From contig CAWBGJ010000014.1 in assembly GCA_963788325.1 (NCBI GenBank), positions 186,001-250,000 of the forward strand: DNA of 64,000 bases, written 5' to 3'. The position numbers and the translations under genes are program-made. Each line of letters opens with the position of its first letter. The first letter of the stretch is position 1. Under the pieces are notes generated by a model. It searched no databases and was not told where the DNA came from. It saw nothing but the letters and a program-made list of their open reading frames with translations. This DNA comes from Prado023 sp963788325. Lineage in GTDB: Bacteria; Actinomycetota; Actinomycetes; S36-B12; CAIYMF01. Below are positions 40,916 to 50,600 of this stretch, in pieces.

Positions 40916-43051
40916 ATGCCCGCGGGTAGAACCCCAGACATGCTCGTCATCGTCGATTCCGACCCCGCCAGCAACCGCGGCCTGGACATCGCCCGCCGGT
41001 ACGCTCGAGGCGCCTTGGCCCTGACTGCCTGGGATGCGCCGTCACCAGGCGCGGACATCGACACCCAGGCGTCGAGGACGGCCACCCCGACGATCGCGGA
41101 GGCGCTGCGCGTCGCGGCCCAGCGTCGGATCTCGTGGGTCGGGGTCCGTCGGGACTTCGCCGAACCCCAGCAGCTGCTCGGAGACCTGCTGCGGGGTGCT
41201 GCCGGCAGTCTTCCCAGCGACCTGCCGGGCTTCGCGGTCTTCCTGGCCGACGGCGACCCGGCCCCGTTCCGGCGCATCCTGGCCATCGTGGATCGCCGGC
41301 AGGGACCGATCTCGGGTCTGGCCGCATACGCCGCCGTGGCCGTGGCCGACACCGCCGGTGCCGAGCTGGACGTACTGGTCCTGGGCGCCGAGGGTGAGCA
41401 GTTGACCTCCGCGGACAGCGAGGCGATGCTGGCCATCAGCCGCGAGCAGGAGCTGTTCGCACGCGCCGTGGAGCGGGGCCGGGCCGGTGGCTTCATCACC
41501 AACTGGATCCCCGCGGTCGGCGTGGGCGACCCCTGGTCGGTCATCGCCGACCAGCTCACCCAGCACGACTACGACCTGGTCATCGACGATCTGGGCGACG
41601 TGTCCCTGGGCGGGCGGATGCGTCAGAGCAGGTCGCTGGCCGACACCCTGGCGCCCGGCGAGGTGGGCGAGATCCCGCTCCGGCTGGTCAGTGAGGTGCC
41701 GATCCCCGTGCTGCTGGTCATCGACGAGATCCGGCTCGGGATGCGGCCCGCGACACTGCTCAAGGCCGGTGCGGTCGCGGCTCTGAGCCTCGGCGTGGTC
41801 TCGGCCTCGATCATCCCGCCGGGCGCGGCAGCCGCCTCGCTGTCCGCGGCCCAGGATCCCGCAGCCGAACTGGTCGAGGAGTTGCAGGGTGCCCTCGGGA
41901 TCGAGGATCCGGCGGTGGTCGCCCGCGAGGCAGCAGCCGATGCCGCCAGCCGTGGCGGTGCAAGCACGGGGGCGCGGGGTGCGGCCGAGTCGGTCGGCGT
42001 GACGACGCCCGTCGTCGAGCAGGCAGGCGTCGTCCCGACGCAGTCGGCCACCTCGAACCCGCCGCCCGCCGCCGAGTCGGACAAGCCGTCGGAGAAGGTC
42101 AAGGAACCCGAGGACCCCGAAGTGCTCACCCCGGCCGACGAGGTCAAGGAGGTCAAGGCACCCAAGGGTGGGGCAACCCCCGCCGAGGTGGCCAAGGCGG
42201 CCGATGAGGCCGCCAAGGAGAAGGCCGCCCTGGCCAAGGAGAAGGAGCGCGCTGAGAAGGCGGAGAAGTCCGCTGCCCAGGCCGAGGAGGCCTACGGCAC
42301 CGCGCAGGAGGTGGCCGAGGTCGCACTCGCCGAGCTCGAGGCCGCCAGAGCGTCCCTCGAGGAGGCCGTCACGCACGCCGAGCGGGCCCATGCGCAGACC
42401 AGCGGCGTCCAGGCGGTCCTGCCCGGCGGGGCCACCCCCGAGGAGGCGCAGTTCGCGGCCATCGCGGCACAGTCCGCGCAGAAGCGCCTCGACGACGCAG
42501 TCGAACGCGGCGCCGACGTCCTCGACGAGTTGGCCGCCGCGGAGCAGGAGGTCCAGGACGCCGAGGCGAAGCTGGCCAAGCGGGAGTCCGAGGTGAGCCA
42601 GAGCAAGGCTGACTACAAGGAGTCCAAGGAGAAGGCGGAGGTCTATCGCGCGAGTCTGGCCAAGACCCGCCAGTCCCCGGTCAAGAAGGGCTCGTACAAC
42701 CTGACCGCTCGCTTCGGCAACACCGGCGGCTACTGGTCCTCGGGCACGCACACGGGCCTGGACTTCGCCGCGCCCTCGGGCACCGACGTGATGGCCGCAG
42801 CCTCCGGGACGGTGGTGTCCGTGGGCTACGCCGGCCCCTACGGCAACCAGATCATCGTCGACCATGGCGACGGCTGGCAGACCACGTACAACCACCTGTC
42901 GAACACCCGCGTGTCCGTGGGCCAGAAGGTCAGCACCGGCGACCACATCGGCGACGTGGGCTCCACGGGCAACTCCACGGGCAGTCACCTGCACTTCGAG
43001 GTGACCAAGAACGAGAAGTTCGTGGACCCGGAGGGGTGGCTCGGCTGGTAG
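40916..43051 (+). CDS. Usp-like / transmembrane / coiled-coil / LytM (M23) fusion protein
   Basis: A 711-residue single-pass membrane protein of unusual design. Residues about 1-270 look like two tandem Usp-type alpha/beta domains (MLVIVDSDPASNRGLDIARR; RILAIVDRRQGPISGLAAYA, DPWSVIADQLTQHDYDLVIDD). One hydrophobic helix follows (about 280-305, LLKAGAVAALSLGVVSASII), then a Pro/Ser-rich linker, a long Ala/Glu/Lys coiled coil (about 405-590), and a C-terminal M23 peptidase domain with HTGLDFAAPSG, the DHGDGWQTTYNHLS strand and HLHFEV. The metal-binding residues appear intact, so it may cut peptidoglycan rather than only activate a hydrolase. The Usp part would be cytoplasmic. Confidence 0.8.
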   Translation: MPAGRTPDMLVIVDSDPASNRGLDIARRYARGALALTAWDAPSPGADIDTQASRTATPTIAEALRVAAQRRISWVGVRRDFAEPQQLLGDLLRGAAGSLPSDLPGFAVFLADGDPAPFRRILAIVDRRQGPISGLAAYAAVAVADTAGAELDVLVLGAEGEQLTSADSEAMLAISREQELFARAVERGRAGGFITNWIPAVGVGDPWSVIADQLTQHDYDLVIDDLGDVSLGGRMRQSRSLADTLAPGEVGEIPLRLVSEVPIPVLLVIDEIRLGMRPATLLKAGAVAALSLGVVSASIIPPGAAAASLSAAQDPAAELVEELQGALGIEDPAVVAREAAADAASRGGASTGARGAAESVGVTTPVVEQAGVVPTQSATSNPPPAAESDKPSEKVKEPEDPEVLTPADEVKEVKAPKGGATPAEVAKAADEAAKEKAALAKEKERAEKAEKSAAQAEEAYGTAQEVAEVALAELEAARASLEEAVTHAERAHAQTSGVQAVLPGGATPEEAQFAAIAAQSAQKRLDDAVERGADVLDELAAAEQEVQDAEAKLAKRESEVSQSKADYKESKEKAEVYRASLAKTRQSPVKKGSYNLTARFGNTGGYWSSGTHTGLDFAAPSGTDVMAAASGTVVSVGYAGPYGNQIIVDHGDGWQTTYNHLSNTRVSVGQKVSTGDHIGDVGSTGNSTGSHLHFEVTKNEKFVDPEGWLGW

Positions 43052-43074
43052 CCAAGCCCCCGCCGCTGCGTCCT

Positions 43075-43085
43075 AGGATCGCGCC
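43075..43085 (+). promoter_or_regulatory. Leaderless -10 box for the DUF3592 gene
   Basis: TAGGAT ends about 6 nt before ATG 43086, with no Shine-Dalgarno sequence. Confidence 0.4.
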
Positions 43086-43595
43086 ATGACCGCGGTGCTG
43101 CTCGCCACGATCGCGATCTTCGCCGCGGTCGTGCTCGGGGGCGTGCTGTGGTCCCTCGTGCGGGCGATGCGGGCGGAGTCCGACGGGGCGCGTCTGCGTC
43201 GGGAGGGGGTGCAGGCCACCGGGACAGTGATCGACAACACCATGACCTCCACTGCCCAGCGCCGCCTGTTGTTCCATCCGGTCGTGGAGTTCCACGCCGT
43301 GGACGGCCGGCGGATCAGCGGACCGGCCATGCAATCGGCAGCCACCTCGTGGCCCCGGGGAGCGACTGTCCAGGTCGCCTATGATCCCGCTGCGCCGACT
43401 CGGTTCGTCCTGGCCAGCCCACCGGAGCGTCAGGGACTCGTGGCCAACGTCCTTGTCGGAGCGGTCGTCATCGCCTTCATGCTCGCCACCATGGCGGTGA
43501 CCTTCGGACTCTGGGAGCAGTTCCGCCATGACCGGGGCCTGTCCACCGAGCCGGCGAGCACCTCGGAGCGATCCGCCGTCTCGAGCGTGCCATGA
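43086..43595 (+). CDS. DUF3592 membrane protein
   Basis: A 169-residue protein: an N-terminal hydrophobic helix (VLLATIAIFAAVVLGGVLWSL), a small beta domain (GVQATGTVIDNT, LLFHPVVEFHAVDGRRISG, VQVAYDPAAPTRFVL) and a second hydrophobic helix (about 120-142). This two-helix arrangement with a central extracytoplasmic beta domain defines DUF3592, whose function is unknown. Its stop overlaps the start of the TetR gene by 4 nt, suggesting co-expression. Confidence 0.75.
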   Translation: MTAVLLATIAIFAAVVLGGVLWSLVRAMRAESDGARLRREGVQATGTVIDNTMTSTAQRRLLFHPVVEFHAVDGRRISGPAMQSAATSWPRGATVQVAYDPAAPTRFVLASPPERQGLVANVLVGAVVIAFMLATMAVTFGLWEQFRHDRGLSTEPASTSERSAVSSVP

Positions 43596-44227
43596 GCCCC
43601 GGGGAGGCGGGCACCACCGACCTGGGGGTCCGCCACCGGCCGGTGCAGGCACGCGGCCGGGTGCGCTTCGATGCCATCCTGACCGCCGCCCGGGAGCTGC
43701 TCGCCGAGGCGGGGATGGACGGGTTCACCGTCGAGGACGTCGCGGGGCATGCCGGTATCCCGGTGGGTTCCATCTACCAGTTCTTCCCCAACAAGTACGC
43801 GATCGTCGCCGAGCTGGACGCCAGCGACACCGCCGCCCTGGTCGATGACCTGATCGATAACGCCGACCGGTTCCCGCACGACGACTGGCAGAACCAGACC
43901 GATGAGCTGATCGACCTCGTCGCAGCGCACTGGGTCGACGACCCGACCCGTCGGGCGGTCTGGCTGGCGATGCGCTCCACGGCCGCGACCCGCACCCTGG
44001 CTGCCGAGCACTCGCGCGCGCTGGTCAGCGTTCTGCTGCCGATGATCCAGCGACTTGCCCGGGGCAGGACCTTCGAGGAGCAGGTCACGATCAGCGAGGT
44101 CGTCGTCGAGATGTGCCAATCGCTGCTGCACTTCTCGGTCTCCGACGGCCGGCCGAACCCCGCCACGGTCGTGGAGCTCAAACGGATGCTCCGGGCCTAC
44201 CTGCGGGCGATCTCGCTGAGTTCCTGA
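43592..44227 (+). CDS. TetR-family regulator next to acpS-fas
   Basis: A 211-residue TetR regulator. The helix-turn-helix is at about residues 24-70 (RFDAILTAARELLAEAGMDG, FTVEDVAGHAGIPVGSIYQF-FPNK), followed by an all-helical sensing domain. It is translationally coupled to DUF3592 and ends inside the 3' end of acpS on the opposite strand (31-nt overlap). In mycobacteria a TetR-type protein (FasR) controls fas-acpS; the position here makes a similar role plausible but unproven. A CATGAG/CTCATG palindrome in the fas promoter is a candidate site. Confidence 0.8.
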   Translation: MSPGEAGTTDLGVRHRPVQARGRVRFDAILTAARELLAEAGMDGFTVEDVAGHAGIPVGSIYQFFPNKYAIVAELDASDTAALVDDLIDNADRFPHDDWQNQTDELIDLVAAHWVDDPTRRAVWLAMRSTAATRTLAAEHSRALVSVLLPMIQRLARGRTFEEQVTISEVVVEMCQSLLHFSVSDGRPNPATVVELKRMLRAYLRAISLSS

Positions 44228-44628
44228 GCCGACTCCAGCACGACCACGGCCGCTGCCATCGACGGCTCGTGGGTGATCGACACCTGGATCACGACCTCAC
44301 CGAGGGCTGCCCGCACGGCCGCCGCGACGGGCTCGTGCAGGCGCAGGCTGGGGCGACCCCAACCGTCTGAGAGCACCTCGACGTGACGCCAGTCCAGGTC
44401 CGGGGCCACCGGTGCCCGCCCCGGCCGAGCGCCCGAGAAGGCCTTCACAAACGCCTCCTTCGCCGCATACCGACCGGCCAGGTGCTGGGCTGCACCCGCC
44501 GAGCCGCCCCCCGCGCGCAGCTCCGCGGCGGTGAACGTCTGCTCGGCGAAGGCCGATCCGCCTGCGTCGAGTTGCTCGGCGAACGACTCGACACCGACCA
44601 GGTCGATGCCCACGCCCAGCACTGCCAT
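44197..44628 (-). CDS. acpS: Holo-[acyl-carrier-protein] synthase
   Basis: A 143-residue AcpS. Motifs: LGVGIDLVGVESF with the Mg-binding Asp, and LAGRYAAKEAFVKAF with the catalytic Glu and Lys; VIQVSITHEPSMAAAVVVL closes the fold. It transfers 4'-phosphopantetheine from CoA to the ACP domain of the adjacent fatty acid synthase. Its ATG overlaps the fas stop by one base (TGATG), so synthase and activator are made together. Confidence 0.92.
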   Translation of the reverse strand: MAVLGVGIDLVGVESFAEQLDAGGSAFAEQTFTAAELRAGGGSAGAAQHLAGRYAAKEAFVKAFSGARPGRAPVAPDLDWRHVEVLSDGWGRPSLRLHEPVAAAVRAALGEVVIQVSITHEPSMAAAVVVLESAQELSEIARR

Positions 44629-47600
44629 CAGGCGCTCCCCCGGCCGAACGCGTGCGCCCCTGTGACGGGCGCACCGGGGGCCGGCGCTCCCGGTGCGTGC
44701 TCCGGCGCAGCGCCGACGAGCAGGTCGACCTCCCGGGCGCGCAGGTCCTCGGCGGACCCCTCCCCGAGACGGCGCTCGGTGCGCCGAGCCAGCACCGGCT
44801 GACCGCCGTGCTGGGCGGCCAGGCGCAGCCGGGCACCGGCGACCCGACGGGCATGAGCGCGTGCGAGGTAGTCAGTGCGCGCAGCGGCCGGGATCGCCCC
44901 GACGAACACGTCGGGATGGGCCAGGGCCACGACCGCCGACACGTGCCCGAAGCCCAGGCTGGTGACCAGCCCCGCCCGGACCGGCTCGTGGCGAGCCAGC
45001 GGCCGGTGGTCGACGACCAGCGGCCCGGGGATCACCCGCGGGTCGATGCTGACCAGGTTGCGGTTGCCGGGGACGACCCCGGTGGCGAACACGTCGCACA
45101 GGCCGGCGAGCTGCCACGCGGCCGCCCCGCCCTTGCTGTGCCCGGTCAGCGACTTCTGCGAGATGACCCGCAGCGGCGCTCCGTCGTAGCGGCCCAGGGC
45201 CGTCGCGATGGTGGCGTGCACGTGGGCCTCGTTGGGGTCGTTGGCCTCGGTCGAGGTGTCGTGCTTGGAGACCACCGCGATGTCGTCGGCCCCGAGGCCG
45301 AGGTCGGCCAGGGCTCGGGCCAACGGTGAGGTGGACCCGCCCCGGACCGCGCCCAGTGCGCCGAGTCCGGGCGCCGGGATCGAGGTCTGGATGCCGTCAC
45401 CGAACGAGGCCGCGTAGGCGACCACCGCACGGACCGGCAGCCCGAGGGCCAGGGCCACCGAGCCACGGCACACCACGAAGGAGCCACCGCCCTGCGACTC
45501 CACGAAGCCGCGCCGCCGCCGGTCCCCGGGCCGACTGTGCTCGGCCGCGTCGAGGCCTGACGCGCCCATCGCCTCGTTGTCGGCGGTGGCGGCCATGTCG
45601 GCGAACCCGAGGATGCCCTCGGTGCTCAGGTCATCCCAGCCGCCGCCGATGATGATCTCGGCCTTGCCCAGGGCGATCTTGTCGATCGCCTCCTCCAGGG
45701 AGACCGCCGCGGTCGCGCAGGCGGCGACCGGGTGGACCATCGGGCCGTACCCGCCGACGAGTCCCTGGTTGACGTGCGCGGACACGACGTTGCCCAGCGC
45801 CTCCTGGAGTACGTCGTTGGCATGCGCCCGACCGGTGGCCGGGGCCATGTAGAGGGTCTGGATGCTGCTCATCCCGCCCATCCCGGTGCCCTGGGTGTTG
45901 CCCACCAGGCTCGGGTGGACCGACCCGACGAGCTCCTCCGGGCTGACGCCGGCATCGGCCAGCGCCTCGGCCGTGATGACCAGGTTCCAGGCCGCCAGGG
46001 GGTCCATCGAGCCGGCCACGCCCGGCTCCAGGCCGTGTCGGGTCGGGTCGCTGCCGGCCGGGAACTGCCCACCGACGCTGCGTGCCAACGGATGTGTGCG
46101 CGGCACTCGGATCGCCGATCCCGCGGGCAACGACACCGACCAGCCCTCGTCGGTCCGCGCCACCTGGGCACCGGCAGTGCCGGCGGCCAAGGCCAGCGCC
46201 TGGGCCTGCGTGGCCACTGCCGTGCTCGAAGCACGATCCAGGAACACCTCGGCGAACTCGGTGTAGCCCGCTGCGGCCACCCGGTCGCTGTGCTCCAAGG
46301 GGCGCACGCCCGACGCGGCGAGCACCTGGTCGCGGTAGCGCGCGGCCACCTCGGCCTCGTCGACCGGCTCAGTGCCCTGGGTGTCCACCCAGCCACCGCT
46401 CGCCGCGTCCCAGCGGATCAGGCCGCAGCGCCAGGCCAGCTCCACGACCCCGTCCGCGGCCAGGCCGTCAACCTCAGCCTGCCACCGGGTCGCCGACCCG
46501 CCCCACGGGCCGTACTCAGCGATGCCCGCGATCACGATCATGTCGTGCGCGGCGATCCGGGCAGCAGCGCCCAGCTGCGCATCCCGGGGCTCGCCCCGCG
46601 CCTCGAGCAGCACCCCGGGAAGGTTGGGCAACGCCGCGATCGTCTCGTTGGTGTGTATGGAATCAACCGTTTCATCGTCGGTTCCGTGCACACCAACGCT
46701 GGCCACCGCCTCGGCCAGCGCGGCACCGAGGTCGGTGCGCCCGGACAGCCCGCCGGACAGGTCCACCTCGACGGGTGCGGCCTGGGCACGTTGTGTGAAC
46801 GCGGGGGTGGCCAGGGCGGCGATGAGGGCGCCCATCTGTGCCGACGAGTAGGTCAGCACGCCCAGCTCACGCTCGATGGTCTCGGCGATCCGGTCGTTGC
46901 CTGCCATCAGTCCGGTGCCCCGGACCCAGCCGATCTCCGCGGCGATCAGGCGCGTCGCCTGGCCCCAGCGCGAACCCTCCGAGTGCCAGCGGTTGACCAT
47001 GGTGCCCAGCGCGGCCTTGGCCTCGCCGTAGGCGCCGTCGCCGCCGAACGTGCCGTGGTTGGGCGACATCGGCAGGACCACGGTGAAAGGTGCACGGTCC
47101 GCATCGGCGACTCGCTCGGCCAGCCCACCCACCAGGCGCTGCACGCCGAGCAGCAGCAGGCGCAGCGTGGTCTGCGCGGCCTGCCCCGTGTCGGGCAGCT
47201 CACCTCCGGCCGGGGCCGCCGCGAACGGCAGCACGAGCGTGGGCCACAACGCGGGCTTGACCTCGCGGGTGGTCGGCCCCACCTCCTCGAGGGTCGGCGT
47301 GGTCACCCACTCGAGCAGGGCATCGATGTCTGCGAACGAGGCCAGGTTGGCCCGGACCACGTGCAGCTGCGCACCCGGCGCGGCGTACCTGCGCTCCAGG
47401 TCACGGTAGGCCGCGATCCGCTCCCGGCTGTCGGTCGTGGTGACCACCACCACGACTGCCCCACCGCGCAGCAGGTGCGCCACGCTGGACCAGGCGATGG
47501 AGTTCGGGGACGCACCGGTGACCAGTGCCACCTGGCCGGCGAACTGCCCCGGTGCGGCGGCCAGGGCCTGTGCGGCAGCGACCACCTCCGCGGCAGGGGT

Positions 47601-50600
47601 GCCCACCAGGGCGGCGCGCAGGCCCTCGAGGTCGGGGACGCCGACCCCGGTGGCGGCAGCGCTGCGTGCGCGGTCGATCAGGTCGACCGTGCACGGACGG
47701 TCCGCGGCCGCAGCGCGACCCCGGTGGTATCCCAGGGTCGCGGGGATCCGCGGATCAGCGTCGCGGTGCACCGCGATCTGGTCGACCCACGCGTTGGCCA
47801 TACCAGTGTCCAGGGGCGCACCGCCGGCCTCTGCGCGCAGGGACGCCTGGACGAGATGGTCGATGTCAGCCCGCGCCCACTGGGTGCCTGAGGCGAGCAG
47901 CACGTGCCGGCGGGCGTCGAAGGCCGGGGCCACGAGGTCAGCTGCCCCGTGCTCGGACTCGAGCAGCGCGAGCCGGGTCAATGCCTCGGTGTGCTCGGCG
48001 ATGTCGGCGTCCGTGGCGCCGGTGGCGGGCAACCGGCCCAGCCGGGACAGCACCTCGCAGGCCTGGTCGACCAGGATCCCCTCGACGTGCTCGCGCAGCT
48101 CCGTGACGGCACGCGCGTCGACCGCACCCCCGACCGGCCCCGCCGCTGCGACCGGGGTCACCGTGACGCCGGCCTGGGCGGCAGCGGCCTGCACGGCCGC
48201 ATCGATCAGGTCCTCCGGTGACGCGCCGGCCAGCGTGGCCAGGTCGCCACCCCGTCGGCTGGTCCCCTCGCGGGTGCCCAGTGCGACCGCGAGCGCGGAC
48301 CGGGCCGACCAGCCCTCCCCCAGCCCCCAGTGCCCCGCGACCCGGCGGGTCAGCGTCGAGGCGGTCGCGCCCCGCGGCCCCAGGGCAGCGGTCACGGCGC
48401 CCGACACGGCGGCCGAGAGCACGGGACCGGGATACCGGTAGCCCGGGGCGCGCTGCGCCAGGGCTGAAGTGAGCTCGCCCAAGGGCGCCTCGTGGGCGCC
48501 GTCGATGGCCGGCACGCCGAACTCCTTGCCCAGGTCCATGAGGACCTGGTTGCGCCGGCTCGACGCACCGTCGACCAGGGAATCGATCGAATCCGCCTCG
48601 AGCTGCTCGACGCGGACGCCCACCCGCAGGGCGAGCAGAGCCGCCAGGGCAGTGGCGTGGTCGACCGGCAGGTCCGACGGGGTCCCGCCACCCCCGGAGT
48701 GGCTCGGGGCCACCGGGGCGGGTACCGGGACCGGCGCCGACGCAGCGGCCGAGGGATCGGCTGCTGGGGCCACCTCGTCGGCCTCCTCGAGGACCGGGGC
48801 GGGGTCGGCATCCTGGCCGAACACCGCCTGCGCATCGACCTCGACGTTATGCACCTCGGGCCGGGTGCCACGGTGGGTGGGCAGGGCCAACGAGCCCTTG
48901 GCGAGATTGGCCAGGGTCGGGGCATGCCCGACGCCCACCTCGATGACCTGCTGGACGCCCAGCCCGCCCTCGGCCCGGGGGGTGCACATCAGCTCGAAAG
49001 TCTCGATCCAGCGCACCGGCGAGGCGAACTGCCAGGCCAGCAGCTCGACGAGCAGCGTCCGGGCCAGCGCATCGGGATCGGCGCTGGCGCGCTGCCAGTC
49101 GGCGAGCAGGTCGACGAGCACCGGTGAGCCGCAACTGCTCAGCACGCCCTCGACGTACTCGCGGTCCAGTCGGAACGCCACCGGGTAGAGGTTGGGCACG
49201 TACCGGCCGACGAGCGCGGCCGAGTCGACCCGCTCCGGGAGCTTGGCACGCAGGTGGCCCCGGAAGCCCTCAACACCGCCGCGCAGCGCCGAGGAGTGGA
49301 AGGGCACGTCGATCCCGGGCACCGCGATCAGCGGGGCGCGTCCCGGGCGACCGGGACCCAGGCGGGTGGCCAGCTCGGCCAGTGCCGCGGTCGTGCCGGC
49401 CACCGCGTACTGCTTGCCGCGCAGGTTGTGGTTCACGATCTCGCACAGCTGGCCGGTCTCGGCGGCCACCTCCTCGACCTGCGCCTGGGCCTGGGCGTGC
49501 GTGAGTCCGGCCAGGTGGGGGCGGATCACCGCCAGGCCGTAGTCAGACGCGCCCTGCGCGTCGCGCGGGACCAGCCCGTGCATGCCCAGTCCGCGGGCGA
49601 ACACCAGCTCCACGACGGCCTCGAGGCTCAGCACCGACGAGCAGGCCGCCAGCGCGTTGTACTCACCGACCGAGTGACCGGCCACGGCCGCGTCCGGGTC
49701 GAACACCCCGGCCTCCCGCAGCTGTGCGACCTGGGCCGCGGCCATCGTCGCCATCGCGACCTGGGTGAACTGGGTCAGGTGCAGCACCCCGGCCGGGTGC
49801 CGGTAGGTGGTATCGCCGGCCCGCAGCGACGTCGGGTTGTCCCGGACGACCCGGAGGATGGAGAACCCGAGCTCGGCCCGGGTGTGCGCATCCGCCCGAT
49901 CCCAGGTCGCGCGAGCGGCCGCGGAGGCTGCGTAGCCCTCCATGCCCATGCCCGGGGCCTGGATCCCCTGGCCCGGGAACACGTACATCGTGGGCACCGG
50001 GGCCACGATCGCCGTCCCGAGCGCGACCGTGCCCTGCTCTGTGGTGGCCTGCACCTCGACGACGCGGGCGCCGGCGCGCATGCCGACCCGGGTGGCGGTG
50101 AACGTCACCGACTGGCCGGGCAGGACCGGGGCCACGAAGTCGATCGACCATGCCCGCATCCGGCTCGGGTCCCCGCCCGCGGCCAGTTCCAGGACCGCCC
50201 TGGTGGCGGCGGCCGAGGTCCACATGCCGTGCACGATCCGCCCGGGCAGGCCGACGAACCGCGCGAGCACGTCGCTGCGGTGAATCGGGTTGGCGTCCCC
50301 GCTCACCGTGGCGAACGACTCCAGCCGGGCCGGGGCCGTGAGGGTCAACGTGCCCAGCGTGCGCACCGGGGTGCCGACCGTCGCGTCCCCAACCCCGGAC
50401 GCCGGGACGACAGCCGCCGGCAGGGTCGGATCCACATGAGTCCGGCGCACGAAGAACCGGTCGTGCACGGCGCTGCCCGCTGTGCGCGAGGCCACGCTGA
50501 CGACCAGCCCGCCGTCTGTCTGCGCCACCTCAGGCGCGCAGACCTCGACCTCGGCGACGCTTGCAGGCGCCGGACCGGTGATCTGGCCCGCTGGTTGCCC

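Noticed and set aside
45732..47891. A 719-codon open frame on the plus strand opposite fas, and similar long frames opposite other genes.
   Set aside because: These are GC-driven shadow frames rich in Arg, Gly, His and Gln. The fas motifs on the minus strand explain the region.
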